DNA of 64,000 nt from Piscirickettsiaceae bacterium (GTDB lineage: Bacteria; Pseudomonadota; Gammaproteobacteria; Nitrosococcales; Methylophagaceae): the NCBI GenBank assembly GCA_024685975.1, contig JAIBDZ010000003.1, positions 1 through 64,000 on the forward strand, read 5' to 3'. How positions within the stretch are numbered: position 1 is the first letter of the stretch; every line of letters begins with the position of its first letter. The notes below the pieces were generated by a model, which saw only the letters and a program-made list of their open reading frames with translations, made no database searches and was not told the origin of the DNA. Positions 46,050-56,296 of this stretch are shown piece by piece. Both the position numbers and the translations under genes were made by a program.

Positions 46050-47234
46050 TTATAAAAAGTTAAATAACGTCAAGCTTTGTACTTTGGCAAAAGTCTGTTG
46101 GGCTGCTTGTAATGCTGTTGATTGGATACTAAGCTTTGAAATGGCTTCAGCATAATCAAGGTCCTGTAGACCCGATAACGTTTCGGTCACACTGGCAGCT
46201 AAACCTTCGCTGATCTGTTGTTGCTGATCCACCACATTCATTCGTGCGCCGATTTTAGCTTTGGTATCAACAACATTATCAATTGCTGTCGACATATTAG
46301 TCAGAAAATCACCATTGTTAGGGGCATCGTTCGCACTGACTTCATCACTTAATAGCGCATTAGCAAAACTATTAATCGTGTTAAAAATCGTTGTCTGCGG
46401 CGTTATTTCTGTTCCAATTGTATAAGAGTCACCATCCGCCAAAGTCCCTTCTAATCGTAAATCGATATCGGGGAAAGCAGCATTTAGATCACTGAGTGAC
46501 ACGGCTTGATCAGCTTCATACGGCGATACATTGACTGTGTTGGTACCATCTGTCACCGTTAATACATCTGGGTTAGCAAAGCTAATCGTAACTGGGTTGG
46601 CAATCGGATCTTGGGTTCCATTTGCAACGATCACTAATTCGGCTGAACTGGGTCCAACATTATCTGTCACCACCGTAGACGTCAGCTCTGTTTCAAAAAT
46701 ACTACTGCCAGCATCATTGGTTTCAACTAAAACGCCAGGGCCGACCTGAATATTACGCTGCCCTTCGTCACCGGCATAACTTGCTCCGATTGAACCGTAG
46801 GGTTGTGTATCTGAACTATAGCCTGAAAAAAGGTAATTACCACTGGCATCTTTGGTATTGGCTAATGACAACAACTGCTCATTGAGGACTTGTATTTCTT
46901 GTGCGATATCAGCTCTATCACTCGCCGTATTGGTATCATTTAAGCCTTGAACAGCCAGTTCACGAACACGTTGTAAGGCATTTGTCACACCACTCAACAC
47001 ATCTTCTTCAATTGCCAAGTTGGTGGTCACCACATCTGCATTAGCAATGTATTGATTCAGTAAATTGGATTCTCGTTCAAAATTCAATATCTTAACGGCA
47101 GCAACAGGATCATCAGACGGACTGGCGAGCTTTTCACCAGTCGCAATTTGTTGTTGCGTTTTAGCCAATTCCGCTTGTTGATTCAGCATGGCGGTTAAGC
47201 CTTGCTGGAAAATTTGATTGGTCGAAATTCGCAT
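46050..47234 (-). CDS. flgL: Hook-filament junction protein FlgL (HAP3)
   Basis: This 394-residue protein is related to flagellin at both ends: MRISTNQIFQQGLTAMLNQQAELAKTQQQIATGEKLASPSDDPVAAVKIL and ALQAAQQTFAKVQSLTLFNFL. The N-terminal SPSDDPVAA segment is the FlgL hallmark. With FlgK it joins the hook to the filament. It is 11 bp after flgK and closes the flgB-flgL unit; no terminator with a U tract is evident before the fliC regulatory region. Confidence 0.96.
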   Translation of the reverse strand: MRISTNQIFQQGLTAMLNQQAELAKTQQQIATGEKLASPSDDPVAAVKILNFERESNLLNQYIANADVVTTNLAIEEDVLSGVTNALQRVRELAVQGLNDTNTASDRADIAQEIQVLNEQLLSLANTKDASGNYLFSGYSSDTQPYGSIGASYAGDEGQRNIQVGPGVLVETNDAGSSIFETELTSTVVTDNVGPSSAELVIVANGTQDPIANPVTISFANPDVLTVTDGTNTVNVSPYEADQAVSLSDLNAAFPDIDLRLEGTLADGDSYTIGTEITPQTTIFNTINSFANALLSDEVSANDAPNNGDFLTNMSTAIDNVVDTKAKIGARMNVVDQQQQISEGLAASVTETLSGLQDLDYAEAISKLSIQSTALQAAQQTFAKVQSLTLFNFL

Positions 47235-47245
47235 TTACTTCATCC

Positions 47246-48925
47246 TTATAATGACGACAGCAATGAGTTAAATATGGTATTTGATACCGTAATAATCTGA
47301 GAAGCTGCTTGATACGCTTGTTGATAACGAATTAAGTTAGCCGCTTCCTCATCTAAATTGACACCAGATACACTATCAAATCGCTCTGAGACTTGATTAA
47401 GCAATCCTTGCTGGGTTTCACTATTAATCTGAGCTCGGCTAGTGCGTGTTGCTACATCTGCGACCAAAATATCGTAGGCATCTGCTAACGATTGAGTTCC
47501 GCCCGCTAAGACATTTTGTGATTGTAAGTTCGCTAGCGCTAAAGCATTACGATTATCACCGACGGCACTGTTGTTCGTTATCGTATATTGATCTGTATCG
47601 TCAGGTACGCCTGATAACTTAAGTGTTAATCCCACAAATGGCGTCGATAGTGTGACTGTTTTACCACTATCTACCTCGGGATCGTAAGCGAATGTGGTGC
47701 TATTCGTGCCATCCGTCACAGTATATTGATTGGTATTAGAATCAAATGTCAGTTGAATATCAGCCCCAACACCAATAATAGGCAGTGTTAAAGGTGGTAC
47801 CTCATCAATGCTGCTTATTTCAACTTGGCCTGTTCCGGTTGCATTCGCACCCGTTGCTACTCGAACGGGGAAAGCCGCAGCAATATCTCTCGGATCAGTG
47901 ATGGCAACAAAAATGGTTCCCGCACCGGCAGTCGTCGTCGATGGCGGCACAGGACCAAAGAAGTTACCGCCAATATTGCCGTCAAGCGTGACCCCTTGTT
48001 GATTAATCGTGTTAGCACTATCAATTAAAGCTTGTGCCAAAGTATCCAATTCACTTTTAGCATTATCAATGACTTCGCCACGAACTTGTAATACACCACC
48101 TAATGTTCCGCCTGTGAGCTGCGCTGTAATATCAATATTGGCATCGCCATAACCGATCCCTACACGAGGTGGGTTAGTCGACGTATCTTGAACAGCATTG
48201 AGGTCAATTTGTGTCGTGCCGACAACCAAGGCTTGACCACTACCCACAAACACACTCACCGCACCACTGTCTTCTTCTATTGTTGATACTGAGAGATATT
48301 CTGACAATTGATTAATTAGCTGATCACGCTGATCAAGCAAATCATTTGGTTGGCCACCCGGTGATGATGATAAGGCTGTGATAGCGACGTTTAATTCAGC
48401 AATACCTTTAGAAATGACATTGATATCTGCAATACTGGTCTCAAGACTGCCGTCTATCTGACCATCGATTTGCTCTAGCTGGTTATTTAACGTGTTATAA
48501 CGGTTCGATAGTGATTCGCCTTCTGAAATCAAGACTTGTCTTGCTGCAATAGACGTCGGATCGTTTGCTACTTCATTGGCGGCAGTGAAGAAAGCTTGCA
48601 ACCCACCCGCTAGACTTGAGGTTTGAGCACCTAAAACGTCACTAATTTGGTTTGAAATCGTTGCAAAAGCATCGTTTTGTGCTTGTTGGGATGTATAGTT
48701 TCGCACCTGTATCGCAAGAAAATCATCATAGAGTCGCTCTACACCACCGACGGTGACACCAGCACCAATATAATGTGTGCCTTCAGAGTTAGCAGGCAAT
48801 GTTGCTTGATTAACCCGTTGACGGCTATATCCTTCTGTATTGACATTACTGATATTGTGGCCCGTTGTCGCTAACGAACTTTGACTGGTGTTAAGTGCTG
48901 ACACCCCAGTGCTTAATAGACTCAT
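47246..48925 (-). CDS. flgK: Hook-filament junction protein FlgK (HAP1)
   Basis: This 559-residue protein starts MSLLSTGVSALNTSQSSLATTGHNISNVNTEGYSRQRVNQATLPA, the rod/hook-family N-motif with the FlgK-specific NTEGYSRQ. It ends LDEEAANLIRYQQAYQAASQIITVSNTIFNSLLSSL. It forms the first hook-filament junction zone. The central part is variable and acid-rich. Length is normal. It lies between flgJ (27 bp) and flgL (11 bp). Confidence 0.97.
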   Translation of the reverse strand: MSLLSTGVSALNTSQSSLATTGHNISNVNTEGYSRQRVNQATLPANSEGTHYIGAGVTVGGVERLYDDFLAIQVRNYTSQQAQNDAFATISNQISDVLGAQTSSLAGGLQAFFTAANEVANDPTSIAARQVLISEGESLSNRYNTLNNQLEQIDGQIDGSLETSIADINVISKGIAELNVAITALSSSPGGQPNDLLDQRDQLINQLSEYLSVSTIEEDSGAVSVFVGSGQALVVGTTQIDLNAVQDTSTNPPRVGIGYGDANIDITAQLTGGTLGGVLQVRGEVIDNAKSELDTLAQALIDSANTINQQGVTLDGNIGGNFFGPVPPSTTTAGAGTIFVAITDPRDIAAAFPVRVATGANATGTGQVEISSIDEVPPLTLPIIGVGADIQLTFDSNTNQYTVTDGTNSTTFAYDPEVDSGKTVTLSTPFVGLTLKLSGVPDDTDQYTITNNSAVGDNRNALALANLQSQNVLAGGTQSLADAYDILVADVATRTSRAQINSETQQGLLNQVSERFDSVSGVNLDEEAANLIRYQQAYQAASQIITVSNTIFNSLLSSL

Positions 48926-48952
48926 AACCTTACTCCATACCGTATTGTCATC

Positions 48953-49927
48953 TTATCCAGCGCCTGTTGATAATGTGTTAACCGACGCTAATGTATCGCT
49001 ATTCATAATCCGTTTTATTTTGTCAGCATAAGCAGGATCCGTGGCATAGCCAGCATCATGCAATTGTTCGATAAAGGCTTCTGGATTATCGGTGACCTGC
49101 AATGCTTCACGATAACGAGGTTGTGTTTGTAGAAACTGAATATAATCATCAAAGCTGGCTTGATAAGAATCGTAAACACGAAATTGCGCTTGCTCTTTGA
49201 CAGCTACCCCGTCTCGGTATTCCAGTGTACCAATACTTGTCGCTTCGCCTTGCCAGCGTTGATCCGCTTTAATATTAAATAAATTATGACTAGAACTATT
49301 GTCGGCTTTTTTAATGACATGTTTCCCCCAGCCGGTTTCTAAAGCAGCTTGGGATAATATTGCAGCAGGAGATACTCCTATCTTTTCAGCCGCATTTTCA
49401 GCCATAGACCATAATTGGCGAACAAAGCTATCTGGTGATTCAAAGCCTTTTTCTGTAATGGGTTCAACTTGTTCTAACTCAGCCCCTTGCTCTAATGAAA
49501 CAGATGCATTGTCGGTATTAATAGCCGATGGCTCTATTGCATTCAACAAGGCACTTCGTCTTGTTACCGTGTCAGTGCTCAATGGTGCTGCGACAGTGTT
49601 TTCATCAACTTGTTCAGCATATCGACTACCCAATTGACGCATAATGACTTCTTTTATGCCTAAACCACCTCGTGAAGCAATATCAATCGACAATTGCTGA
49701 TCAGCCATATCTTGATACATCTTGCTTTGATTACTATCAAACAGTCCGTCACCTAAGCTTGCTTGCCGCATGCTTTTTAACATCATATTGATGAACAATG
49801 ACTCAAATTGACTCGCGACTTGACTGATTGTTTCTTGTTCTGTTTTATCTTGACGTGCGGCGCTTTTTAGCTCTGCTAACCCTTTATTATCTAAGGCTGT
49901 TTGTGCGAGACCGCTTTGAATACTCAT
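48953..49927 (-). CDS. flgJ: Bifunctional rod-cap / peptidoglycan hydrolase FlgJ
   Basis: This 324-residue protein has the N-terminal rod-scaffold domain (about 35-110; FESLFINMMLKSMRQASLGDGLFDSNQSKMYQDMADQQLSIDIASRGGLGI). The C-terminal glucosaminidase domain is at about 165-310 (SPAAILSQAALETGWGKHVI with the catalytic Glu, and YATDPAYADKIKRIM). It opens the murein layer for the rod and caps rod growth. It abuts flgI with a one-base overlap. Confidence 0.96.
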   Translation of the reverse strand: MSIQSGLAQTALDNKGLAELKSAARQDKTEQETISQVASQFESLFINMMLKSMRQASLGDGLFDSNQSKMYQDMADQQLSIDIASRGGLGIKEVIMRQLGSRYAEQVDENTVAAPLSTDTVTRRSALLNAIEPSAINTDNASVSLEQGAELEQVEPITEKGFESPDSFVRQLWSMAENAAEKIGVSPAAILSQAALETGWGKHVIKKADNSSSHNLFNIKADQRWQGEATSIGTLEYRDGVAVKEQAQFRVYDSYQASFDDYIQFLQTQPRYREALQVTDNPEAFIEQLHDAGYATDPAYADKIKRIMNSDTLASVNTLSTGAG

Positions 49928-51021
49928 CAGATAATGACTAAATTAGCGCGCAAAGCGCCAGCTTGTTTTAAAGCTTCTAATATCGCGACCAAATCACCAG
50001 GTGCTGCACCCACTTGATTCACCGCCCGAACAATATCATCTAAAGATATACCTGGATTAAAGACAAACATTCTGCTGTCTTCTTCGGTAATTTCGACATC
50101 AAAGTTCGGCGTGATGACGGTCTCACCATCAGAAAAAGCATTGGGTTGACTCACTTCAGCATTCGCCGAAATAGTGACGGATAAATTACCGTGCGTCACA
50201 GCAGCAGGGCTGACACGAACATGTTGTCCAATAACAACAGTTCCTGTACGTGAATTAACCACAATTCTGGCAGGCGCTTCACCCGGAGTGAGTTGCAAAT
50301 TTTCAACTAAAGACAAAAATGGAACTCGCTGACTGGGATCCCGAGGTGCATTAACTTTAATCGAAGAGGCATCCATCGAACGAGCCGATCCTTTACCTAA
50401 AGTATGGTTAATCGCATCCGTCAAACGACTGGCTGTCGTGAAATCAGGCTCATGTAAATTTAAAACAATATGATCGCCAATATTAAAGGCATTTCGTACT
50501 GTCTTTTCGACTGTCGCACCATTAGGAATTCGGCCAGCACTAGGGATATTCACCGTCACGCGTGAGCCATCACCTGCTTCCGCACCAAAACCGCCGACAA
50601 CAAGATTACCCTGTGCAATCGCATAGATTTGGCCATCCGCCCCTTTTAATGGCGTCATTAATAAGCTACCACCACGTAAACTTTTGGCATCTCCCAAAGA
50701 AGACACACTGACATCAATGGTTTGACCCGGTTTAGCAAAAGGCGGCAGATCAGTATGTAATGACACGGCGGCGACATTTTTACTGCCAGGATCGACACCT
50801 GGTGGTAATGTCACTCCTAATTCTCGTAACATGCTACGTAAGCTTTGGCCTGTAAAAGAGGTTTTATCCCCCGTTCCATTTAAGCCAACGACTAAACCGT
50901 AACCCACTAATTGGTTTGCCCGCACGCCCGCAATGGACGCCAAATCTTTAATTCGTTCAGCCCAACTTGCCGTCGGTAAGACCAGTAGGGCAATCAATGT
51001 CAACATGATGTGTTTCTTCAT
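49927..51021 (-). CDS. flgI: Flagellar P-ring protein FlgI
   Basis: This periplasmic P-ring subunit has a signal peptide of 21 residues ([21 protein letters not shown]) followed by [44 protein letters not shown], strongly conserved in FlgI. I chose ATG 51021, with AGGGGAAAT upstream, over a GTG 10 codons earlier that overlaps the flgH end. The earlier start would spoil the signal peptide. It gives 364 aa, normal for the family. Confidence 0.97.
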   Translation of the reverse strand: MKKHIMLTLIALLVLPTASWAERIKDLASIAGVRANQLVGYGLVVGLNGTGDKTSFTGQSLRSMLRELGVTLPPGVDPGSKNVAAVSLHTDLPPFAKPGQTIDVSVSSLGDAKSLRGGSLLMTPLKGADGQIYAIAQGNLVVGGFGAEAGDGSRVTVNIPSAGRIPNGATVEKTVRNAFNIGDHIVLNLHEPDFTTASRLTDAINHTLGKGSARSMDASSIKVNAPRDPSQRVPFLSLVENLQLTPGEAPARIVVNSRTGTVVIGQHVRVSPAAVTHGNLSVTISANAEVSQPNAFSDGETVITPNFDVEITEEDSRMFVFNPGISLDDIVRAVNQVGAAPGDLVAILEALKQAGALRANLVII

Positions 51022-51031
51022 TTCATTTCCC

Positions 51032-51739
51032 CTAAAACGGCATAATCGCACTAATAAAGAACCGGCTTAACCAGCCCATGACATTGGCATCATTAGTCGC
51101 GCCATCACCGACATAAGAGATCTGAGCATCGGCAACACGTTTTGATGAAATCGAATTATCACTATCTATATCTCGAGGATTAATCATGCCCGCGATGCGA
51201 ATATATTCATTACCTTGATTAATCGTAATCACTTTCTCGCCACGAATAATCAAATTGCCATTAGGTAATACTTCTACGACTGAAACGGTAATATCACCAG
51301 ACAAACGGTTACTTTGGTCACTATCACCTTGGCCCGTAAAATCGGAATCAGAGCTCAAATCAAAGGCCAATGTATTATCACTGGTATTCGCTAATGGTAA
51401 TTGGCCAGGCAAACTAAATTGCGGTGTTGTACCAAAAACAGTGGGATTAGCAATGCTGTTGCTATTACTTTTATTAATCGTGGTTTCTGTTTCTTTTTCG
51501 GCGTCGGTCTGTTCATCTAATTGAACCGTCAAAATATCGCCAGGGCGGCGTGCTCGATAATCTTCAAACAAAGAAATATTATTATGTGCATTAAAAATAA
51601 CGCCATCATGATTTTCTTGCACAGCCACAGCTACCGGTCTCACCGCAGCATAGGCTGGATCACGTTTGGCAGCTTGATTCACACAGGCAGTTAATGGCAA
51701 CAGCATTAATATTGTGATGGCTTTTATTGTTCTATTCAT
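51032..51739 (-). CDS. flgH: Flagellar L-ring lipoprotein FlgH
   Basis: This outer-membrane lipoprotein forms the L ring. From ATG 51739 (GGGGAG upstream) the signal peptide ends in the lipobox LTAC with Cys19. The conserved core is [38 protein letters not shown]. Later comes [47 protein letters not shown]. The open frame extends five codons further upstream. Length (235 aa) is normal. Confidence 0.97.
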   Translation of the reverse strand: MNRTIKAITILMLLPLTACVNQAAKRDPAYAAVRPVAVAVQENHDGVIFNAHNNISLFEDYRARRPGDILTVQLDEQTDAEKETETTINKSNSNSIANPTVFGTTPQFSLPGQLPLANTSDNTLAFDLSSDSDFTGQGDSDQSNRLSGDITVSVVEVLPNGNLIIRGEKVITINQGNEYIRIAGMINPRDIDSDNSISSKRVADAQISYVGDGATNDANVMGWLSRFFISAIMPF

Positions 51740-51770
51740 TATCACTCCCCTCATTCGTCACCCAATGTCA

Positions 51771-52556
51771 CTAGAGGTTTTGGTTTGAGTACTGCAACAT
51801 TTGATCCGCTGTTGAAATAGCTTTCGAATTCATTTCATATGCGCGTTGCGTTTCGATCATGCTGATAAGCTCAGTAACGACATTCACATTCGAGGTTTCC
51901 AACGCACCACTAATCACTGTTCCAACACCTGTTGTTCCGGGGGTCGCCGTTGTTGCTGTACCACTAGCAGATGTTTCTGAAAATAAATTCTCACCTAACG
52001 GTTGCAAGCCAGTTGGGTTAATAAAATCAGCTAATTCAATATTGCCAACAATCGACGGTGATGTTTGTCCTGACTGTAAAACGCTAACGGTGCCATCGGT
52101 ACCAACGGTAATGCTCACCGCTTGATCTGGAATAGTAATCGACGGTTCTAATGGGTAACCATTCGACATGACAACTTGCCCTGTTGAGTCCACTTGAAAT
52201 GTCCCATCTCGGGTATAAGCAATCTCACCTTCAGGCTTAAGAACTTGGAAAAACCCACGACCTTGAATGGCGATATCTAAGGCATTACCTGTTGAAATCA
52301 CATTCCCTTGCGTATGCATTTTTTCAGTTGCAACCGTTCTAACACCCGTACCTAGCATTAAACCGGAAGGTAATTGCGTACTGGTCGACGATTGCGCGCC
52401 TGGTTGGCGGATGGTTTGATATAACAAGTCCTCAAAAACAGCTCGGTCTTGTTTAAAGCCCGTCGTATTGACGTTAGCCAGATTATTCGAAATCACAGTC
52501 ATTCTGGTTTGTTGAGCATCTAAGCCCGTTTTTGCGATCCATAATGCTTGTTGCAT
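51771..52556 (-). CDS. flgG: Distal rod protein FlgG
   Basis: This 261-residue distal rod subunit begins [52 protein letters not shown] and ends [39 protein letters not shown], both diagnostic of FlgG. The central [31 protein letters not shown] is shared with other rod/hook proteins. It is in normal order between flgF and flgH. Confidence 0.97.
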   Translation of the reverse strand: MQQALWIAKTGLDAQQTRMTVISNNLANVNTTGFKQDRAVFEDLLYQTIRQPGAQSSTSTQLPSGLMLGTGVRTVATEKMHTQGNVISTGNALDIAIQGRGFFQVLKPEGEIAYTRDGTFQVDSTGQVVMSNGYPLEPSITIPDQAVSITVGTDGTVSVLQSGQTSPSIVGNIELADFINPTGLQPLGENLFSETSASGTATTATPGTTGVGTVISGALETSNVNVVTELISMIETQRAYEMNSKAISTADQMLQYSNQNL

Positions 52557-52580
52557 GACAAGCCTCCTTCAAAGGTTGGG

Positions 52581-53324
52581 TTAACTACCCAGTGTTAACA
52601 ATTGTGCCGATGACGTACTATTTTCTTGTGCTGCCGCCATCATTTTGACTTGCATTTCATATTGCCTTTGCAAGCTAATCATAGTGACGAGCGCCCCAAC
52701 CGCATTCACATTACTGCTTTCTAAAGTGCCTGATGCGACTTTGACAGTTGCATCAGCAGGCAAAATATTGCCATCTACAGAACGAATCAAACCGTCACTG
52801 CCTTTCTGAAGCTGGTTGATATCGGGGTTGACTAATTTAATACGATCAATTTGAGCTAATGCCGTACTATCTGCACCGATAGGTCTTATTGAAATAGTGC
52901 CATCAGAACCAATTTCGATTTTCTCGGCTTCAGGTATAGCAATCGGGCCACCTTCTCCCATCACCAATAAACCGGTCCCTGTCATGAGCTGACCATTCGC
53001 ACTGATTCTAAGATCACCTGCTCGGGTATAGCCCTCTTGGCCATTCTGACCTTGTACGGCAATAAAACCATCACCTTGTACAGAAATATCAAGTTCACGA
53101 CCGGTTGATTGAACGGTGCCTTGTTGGAAATTAGTTGCTACACGCTCGCTTGCTGAGTACACCCGTGACGGCAGCCCTTCACCTAATACTGGAATGCTAC
53201 GAAATTGTTCAAAATCTGCACGAAACCCAGTGGTATTGAGGTTCGCTAAATTATTGGTATTCGCCGCCTGCGCACGCATTGTCTGCTGCGCTGTACTCAT
53301 TGAAATATATAGCATCTTATCCAT
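52581..53324 (-). CDS. flgF: Proximal rod protein FlgF
   Basis: This 247-residue proximal rod subunit starts MDKMLYISMSTAQQTMRAQAANTNNLANLNTTGFRADFEQFRSIPVLGEGLPSRVYSA. It ends ESSNVNAVGALVTMISLQRQYEMQVKMMAAAQENSTSSAQLLTLGS, as in polar-flagellate FlgF. Its stop codon falls in a small hairpin (TGGGT/ACCCA arms). It is in normal order between flgE and flgG. Confidence 0.96.
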   Translation of the reverse strand: MDKMLYISMSTAQQTMRAQAANTNNLANLNTTGFRADFEQFRSIPVLGEGLPSRVYSASERVATNFQQGTVQSTGRELDISVQGDGFIAVQGQNGQEGYTRAGDLRISANGQLMTGTGLLVMGEGGPIAIPEAEKIEIGSDGTISIRPIGADSTALAQIDRIKLVNPDINQLQKGSDGLIRSVDGNILPADATVKVASGTLESSNVNAVGALVTMISLQRQYEMQVKMMAAAQENSTSSAQLLTLGS

Positions 53325-53350
53325 ATTTCGCTCCTAGCCCCGTCTCAACC

Positions 53351-54628
53351 TTAACGAAGGTTAATAATGGTTTGAGTGATAGCGTTATTGGTTTCAATCG
53401 CTTTTGAGTTCGCTTGGAAATTACGTTGTGCGGTAATTAAACCGACTAACTCGGCAGTTAAATCAACGTTAGACGATTCCAACGCTCCTGATTGAATTAG
53501 ACCTAAGACGCCTGTACCGGCCTCACCCGCTAGAACTTGACCTGAATCGATGGTTTCAACCCAAGAGGTATTCCCAATTTGTTTTAACCCTTGAGAGTTA
53601 GCAAAATTTGCTACCGTAATTTTACCCAACGGTGTTGCTTGACCATTTGTAAAAGTCGCTCTGACTAAACCGTCATCACTGATATCTAAGCCACTGAGCC
53701 GGCCAGTAGGGAAACCATCTTGACTTAAATCAACAACATTAAACGCACCAGAGTTTTGGGTTGAGCCTTGGAAGTTAATGGTTGTCGTTTGTGCCGCAGC
53801 ACCACTGACAAACTCCGTTCCTGTAACGCTAAAACTCAAATCTGTTGTACTAGTAGCAGCCAGCGCGCCACCTAACGTAGGATCGAATGTTAATGTCTGA
53901 GTTGTTCCTAATTGAACAGGGGCCGTATTGGTTGCTGGCACAATATCTTCACCAGATATATAGGCTTCAACATCCCACTCATTTGCTGTAGCTGTTTTTT
54001 GGTAATACAAGGTGACGATGTGTTCATTACCTAAAGAATCGTACATCGTCACTGATGTCGAGTTTGTATAGGTTGACGCATCCGTTGGATCAATGGCGCC
54101 AGTTAATGAAGCAGCCGTTGAAGGTAAATTAGTGGCAATCTCCACATTTTCAGTTGCTTGTGGTGTCCCCGCTGTACTCGGCAATTGCAATGGCACGGTA
54201 CTAGAGATACTTGTTGAAGAAACGGTGCCATCAGAGTTCACTGGAAACGTTCTTAAAAATTGACCGGCGCTGTTCACTACAAATCCATCACTATTGACGT
54301 TGAAAGCACCTGCCCGTGTATAAACAATTTCATTGCTAGTTTGATTAGGCGCTAGAGCGAAGAAACCTTGACCACTAATACTTAAATCCAGAGCATTATC
54401 GGTAAATTCTAAGTTACCTTGCTCAAATTGTTGAGCCACATTATTTAAGACGGTACCGTTACCAATGGCGGTATCACTGCTACCAAAGGCAGACACTGCA
54501 AACACATCAGCAAACTCAGCTCGAGATTCTTTAAAGCCGGTGGTGTTAACGTTGGCAATATTATTTGATTTCACGTTTAAGTCAGCTGACGCCGCGTTTA
54601 AACCACTTAATGCTGTATTAAAAGACAT
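53351..54628 (-). CDS. flgE: Flagellar hook protein FlgE
   Basis: This 425-residue hook subunit starts [43 protein letters not shown] and ends LESSNVDLTAELVGLITAQRNFQANSKAIETNNAITQTIINLR. The central D2 region is Thr/Ser-rich (SVTMYDSLGNEHIVTLYYQKTATANEWDV), typical of FlgE. The stop codon is embedded in a 6-bp-stem hairpin (AACCTT/AAGGTT). It follows flgD after 11 bp. Confidence 0.97.
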   Translation of the reverse strand: MSFNTALSGLNAASADLNVKSNNIANVNTTGFKESRAEFADVFAVSAFGSSDTAIGNGTVLNNVAQQFEQGNLEFTDNALDLSISGQGFFALAPNQTSNEIVYTRAGAFNVNSDGFVVNSAGQFLRTFPVNSDGTVSSTSISSTVPLQLPSTAGTPQATENVEIATNLPSTAASLTGAIDPTDASTYTNSTSVTMYDSLGNEHIVTLYYQKTATANEWDVEAYISGEDIVPATNTAPVQLGTTQTLTFDPTLGGALAATSTTDLSFSVTGTEFVSGAAAQTTTINFQGSTQNSGAFNVVDLSQDGFPTGRLSGLDISDDGLVRATFTNGQATPLGKITVANFANSQGLKQIGNTSWVETIDSGQVLAGEAGTGVLGLIQSGALESSNVDLTAELVGLITAQRNFQANSKAIETNNAITQTIINLR

Positions 54629-54639
54629 AATGCTTCCCC

Positions 54640-55311
54640 TTAAATAATTTCTTTCACTTCGTTAAACGATACTGACCCAAGGCCAGCTAAATTGACTGTC
54701 AAACCATCATTACCACTGCCGACTAACACACTATCAACACGTGCTACTGTCGATGTCTCAAATGCTGTATTTTCACCATTGATTGTGCCTGAAGCACGAT
54801 ATTGATAAACACCGACCGGCATGGCCTCACCAGCATCATTAAATCCATCCCAGGTGAAATTAGTTGCCCCTGCGGCCGTACCAAATTCTAATGTTCTGAC
54901 TGGCACACCAATTTCGTTATAAATTTGCACTTTCAAATCTGTTACGGGTGTACTGACATCAATCTGTGCTTGCATGCCACTTTCAGTCGTTAAATTTCCT
55001 AGCGATGAAGGCACCAAGACATTATGTCCAACTAAAGCTGAAGCCGTTAACGCTTGGCCTGATTGCATTGTTTGCGCGAAACTTGCAAAAGAATCATTCA
55101 GGTCACCAATGCCGCTCACGGTACTAAATGAGGCAATCTGTCCTAAAAAGTCCCCATTTTCCATTGGTTCTAATGGATCTTGGTTTTGTAATTGCGTGGT
55201 CATCAAAGCCAAAAAGTCTTCTGTCGCTAAATCACCATCATTTTGTGTTTCTGTACTTTGGCTTGTATTTAAAAATGCAAAAGTACTGTCATTAACACTA
55301 TCTACTGCCAT
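54640..55311 (-). CDS. flgD: Hook-cap (hook assembly) protein FlgD
   Basis: This 223-residue scaffold caps the growing hook. It has the N-terminal motif EDFLALMTTQLQNQDPLEPMENGDFLGQIASFSTVSGIGDLN. A FLN-like beta domain follows (VRTLEFGTAAGATNFTWDGFNDAGEAMPVGVYQYRASG), and then a tudor-like end. Length is normal. It lies between flgC and flgE. Confidence 0.96.
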   Translation of the reverse strand: MAVDSVNDSTFAFLNTSQSTETQNDGDLATEDFLALMTTQLQNQDPLEPMENGDFLGQIASFSTVSGIGDLNDSFASFAQTMQSGQALTASALVGHNVLVPSSLGNLTTESGMQAQIDVSTPVTDLKVQIYNEIGVPVRTLEFGTAAGATNFTWDGFNDAGEAMPVGVYQYRASGTINGENTAFETSTVARVDSVLVGSGNDGLTVNLAGLGSVSFNEVKEII

Positions 55312-55326
55312 GTCTTTACTCCTCTA

Positions 55327-55740
55327 CTATTTGCCTAATTGCAATGTTTGCAATAGCAATTGCTTAGAAGTATTGGCTACTTCTACATTGTTTTGATAAG
55401 AACGAGATGCTGAAATCATATTGGCCATTTCTGACATCGGATCGACATTTGAATGGTAGACATAGCCCTTGTCATTCGCCATCGGATGATTTGGGTTGTA
55501 TTCTTCGCGTCCATCGGCTTGACTTTCTACTACCGCTTTCACTTCAACACTACCTAATGCCATGCCTTGTTGGGCTTCTTTCATTACCGCGCCAAAAACA
55601 GGTTGGCGAGCACGATAGATGTCCTCCTTGCTGCCTGACACACTGTCGACATTGGCTAAGTTACTCGCCGTTGTATTCAATCGAACAGATTGCGCACTCA
55701 TACCACTACTGGCAATATCGAAAATATTGAATAATGACAT
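55327..55740 (-). CDS. flgC: Proximal rod protein FlgC
   Basis: This 137-residue rod subunit starts SLFNIFDIASSGMSAQSVRLNTTASNLANVDSVSG. It then has DKGYVYHSNVDPMSEMANMISASRSYQNNVEVANTSKQLLLQTLQLGK, diagnostic for FlgC. It starts 2 bp after flgB. Confidence 0.97.
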   Translation of the reverse strand: MSLFNIFDIASSGMSAQSVRLNTTASNLANVDSVSGSKEDIYRARQPVFGAVMKEAQQGMALGSVEVKAVVESQADGREEYNPNHPMANDKGYVYHSNVDPMSEMANMISASRSYQNNVEVANTSKQLLLQTLQLGK

Positions 55741-55742
55741 CG

Positions 55743-56156
55743 TTATTCTCCCCTTATCGCTTTCAATAAGCCGGTGAATTTACCGCCGAGAAATTCTAAA
55801 CTTGCTTGGTATTGGATGGAATTTTGCATAAATTGAGCTTGTTCGACTTGCTCATCTACAGAGTTTCCATCTAAAGAGTCTTGAATCGTGCTGCGGTATT
55901 GGATATGAGGGTTCGACGCTTGTAATGATTGTGTCGTTGGAATGTGGTTCTGATGTGACGTTGTCATGACCGATGATTGGTCAGCATTCACTGTTTTTAA
56001 GACGGCACTGAAATCAATATCACGCGCCTTGTACCCAGGCGTATCAGCATTACTTAAGTTTGAGGCTAGTAATTCAGCGCGCTGAGATCGGACGCGTAAT
56101 GCATCAGCGTGAATTCCTAAGGCGGAATCGAAGTTTATCGACATGTTGTGCTCCAA
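55743..56156 (-). CDS. flgB: Proximal rod protein FlgB
   Basis: This 137-residue rod subunit is the first gene of the flgBCDEFGHIJKL unit. Features are HADALRVRSQRAELLASNLSNADTPGYKARDIDFSAVL and the end SVDEQVEQAQFMQNSIQYQASLEFLGGKFTGLLKAIRGE. The open frame starts MEHNMSINFDSALGI; either Met is possible, and the second (56144) has TTGGAGCAC upstream. A sigma-54 site lies 27 bp before the longer start. Confidence 0.95.
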   Translation of the reverse strand: MEHNMSINFDSALGIHADALRVRSQRAELLASNLSNADTPGYKARDIDFSAVLKTVNADQSSVMTTSHQNHIPTTQSLQASNPHIQYRSTIQDSLDGNSVDEQVEQAQFMQNSIQYQASLEFLGGKFTGLLKAIRGE

Positions 56157-56182
56157 CTTTAATCTTTTGTTGGAAAAAATTA

Positions 56183-56198
56183 AGCACTAAATATGCCA
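56183..56198 (-). promoter_or_regulatory. Sigma-54 promoter of the flgB operon
   Basis: The minus strand reads TGGCATATTTAGTGCT, with GG and GC at the correct 24/12 spacing and TGGCA and TGCT exact. It lies just before flgB and points to control by FleQ or FleR. Confidence 0.7.
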
Positions 56199-56296
56199 TC
56201 AAATAATATCTTTTATTTTCAGCTAGTTACAACTTCTCAATCATAGCGTCAAAAAAATAGCGGCAACTTTTTCTACCTTAAGCGGCAAACCGGCAA

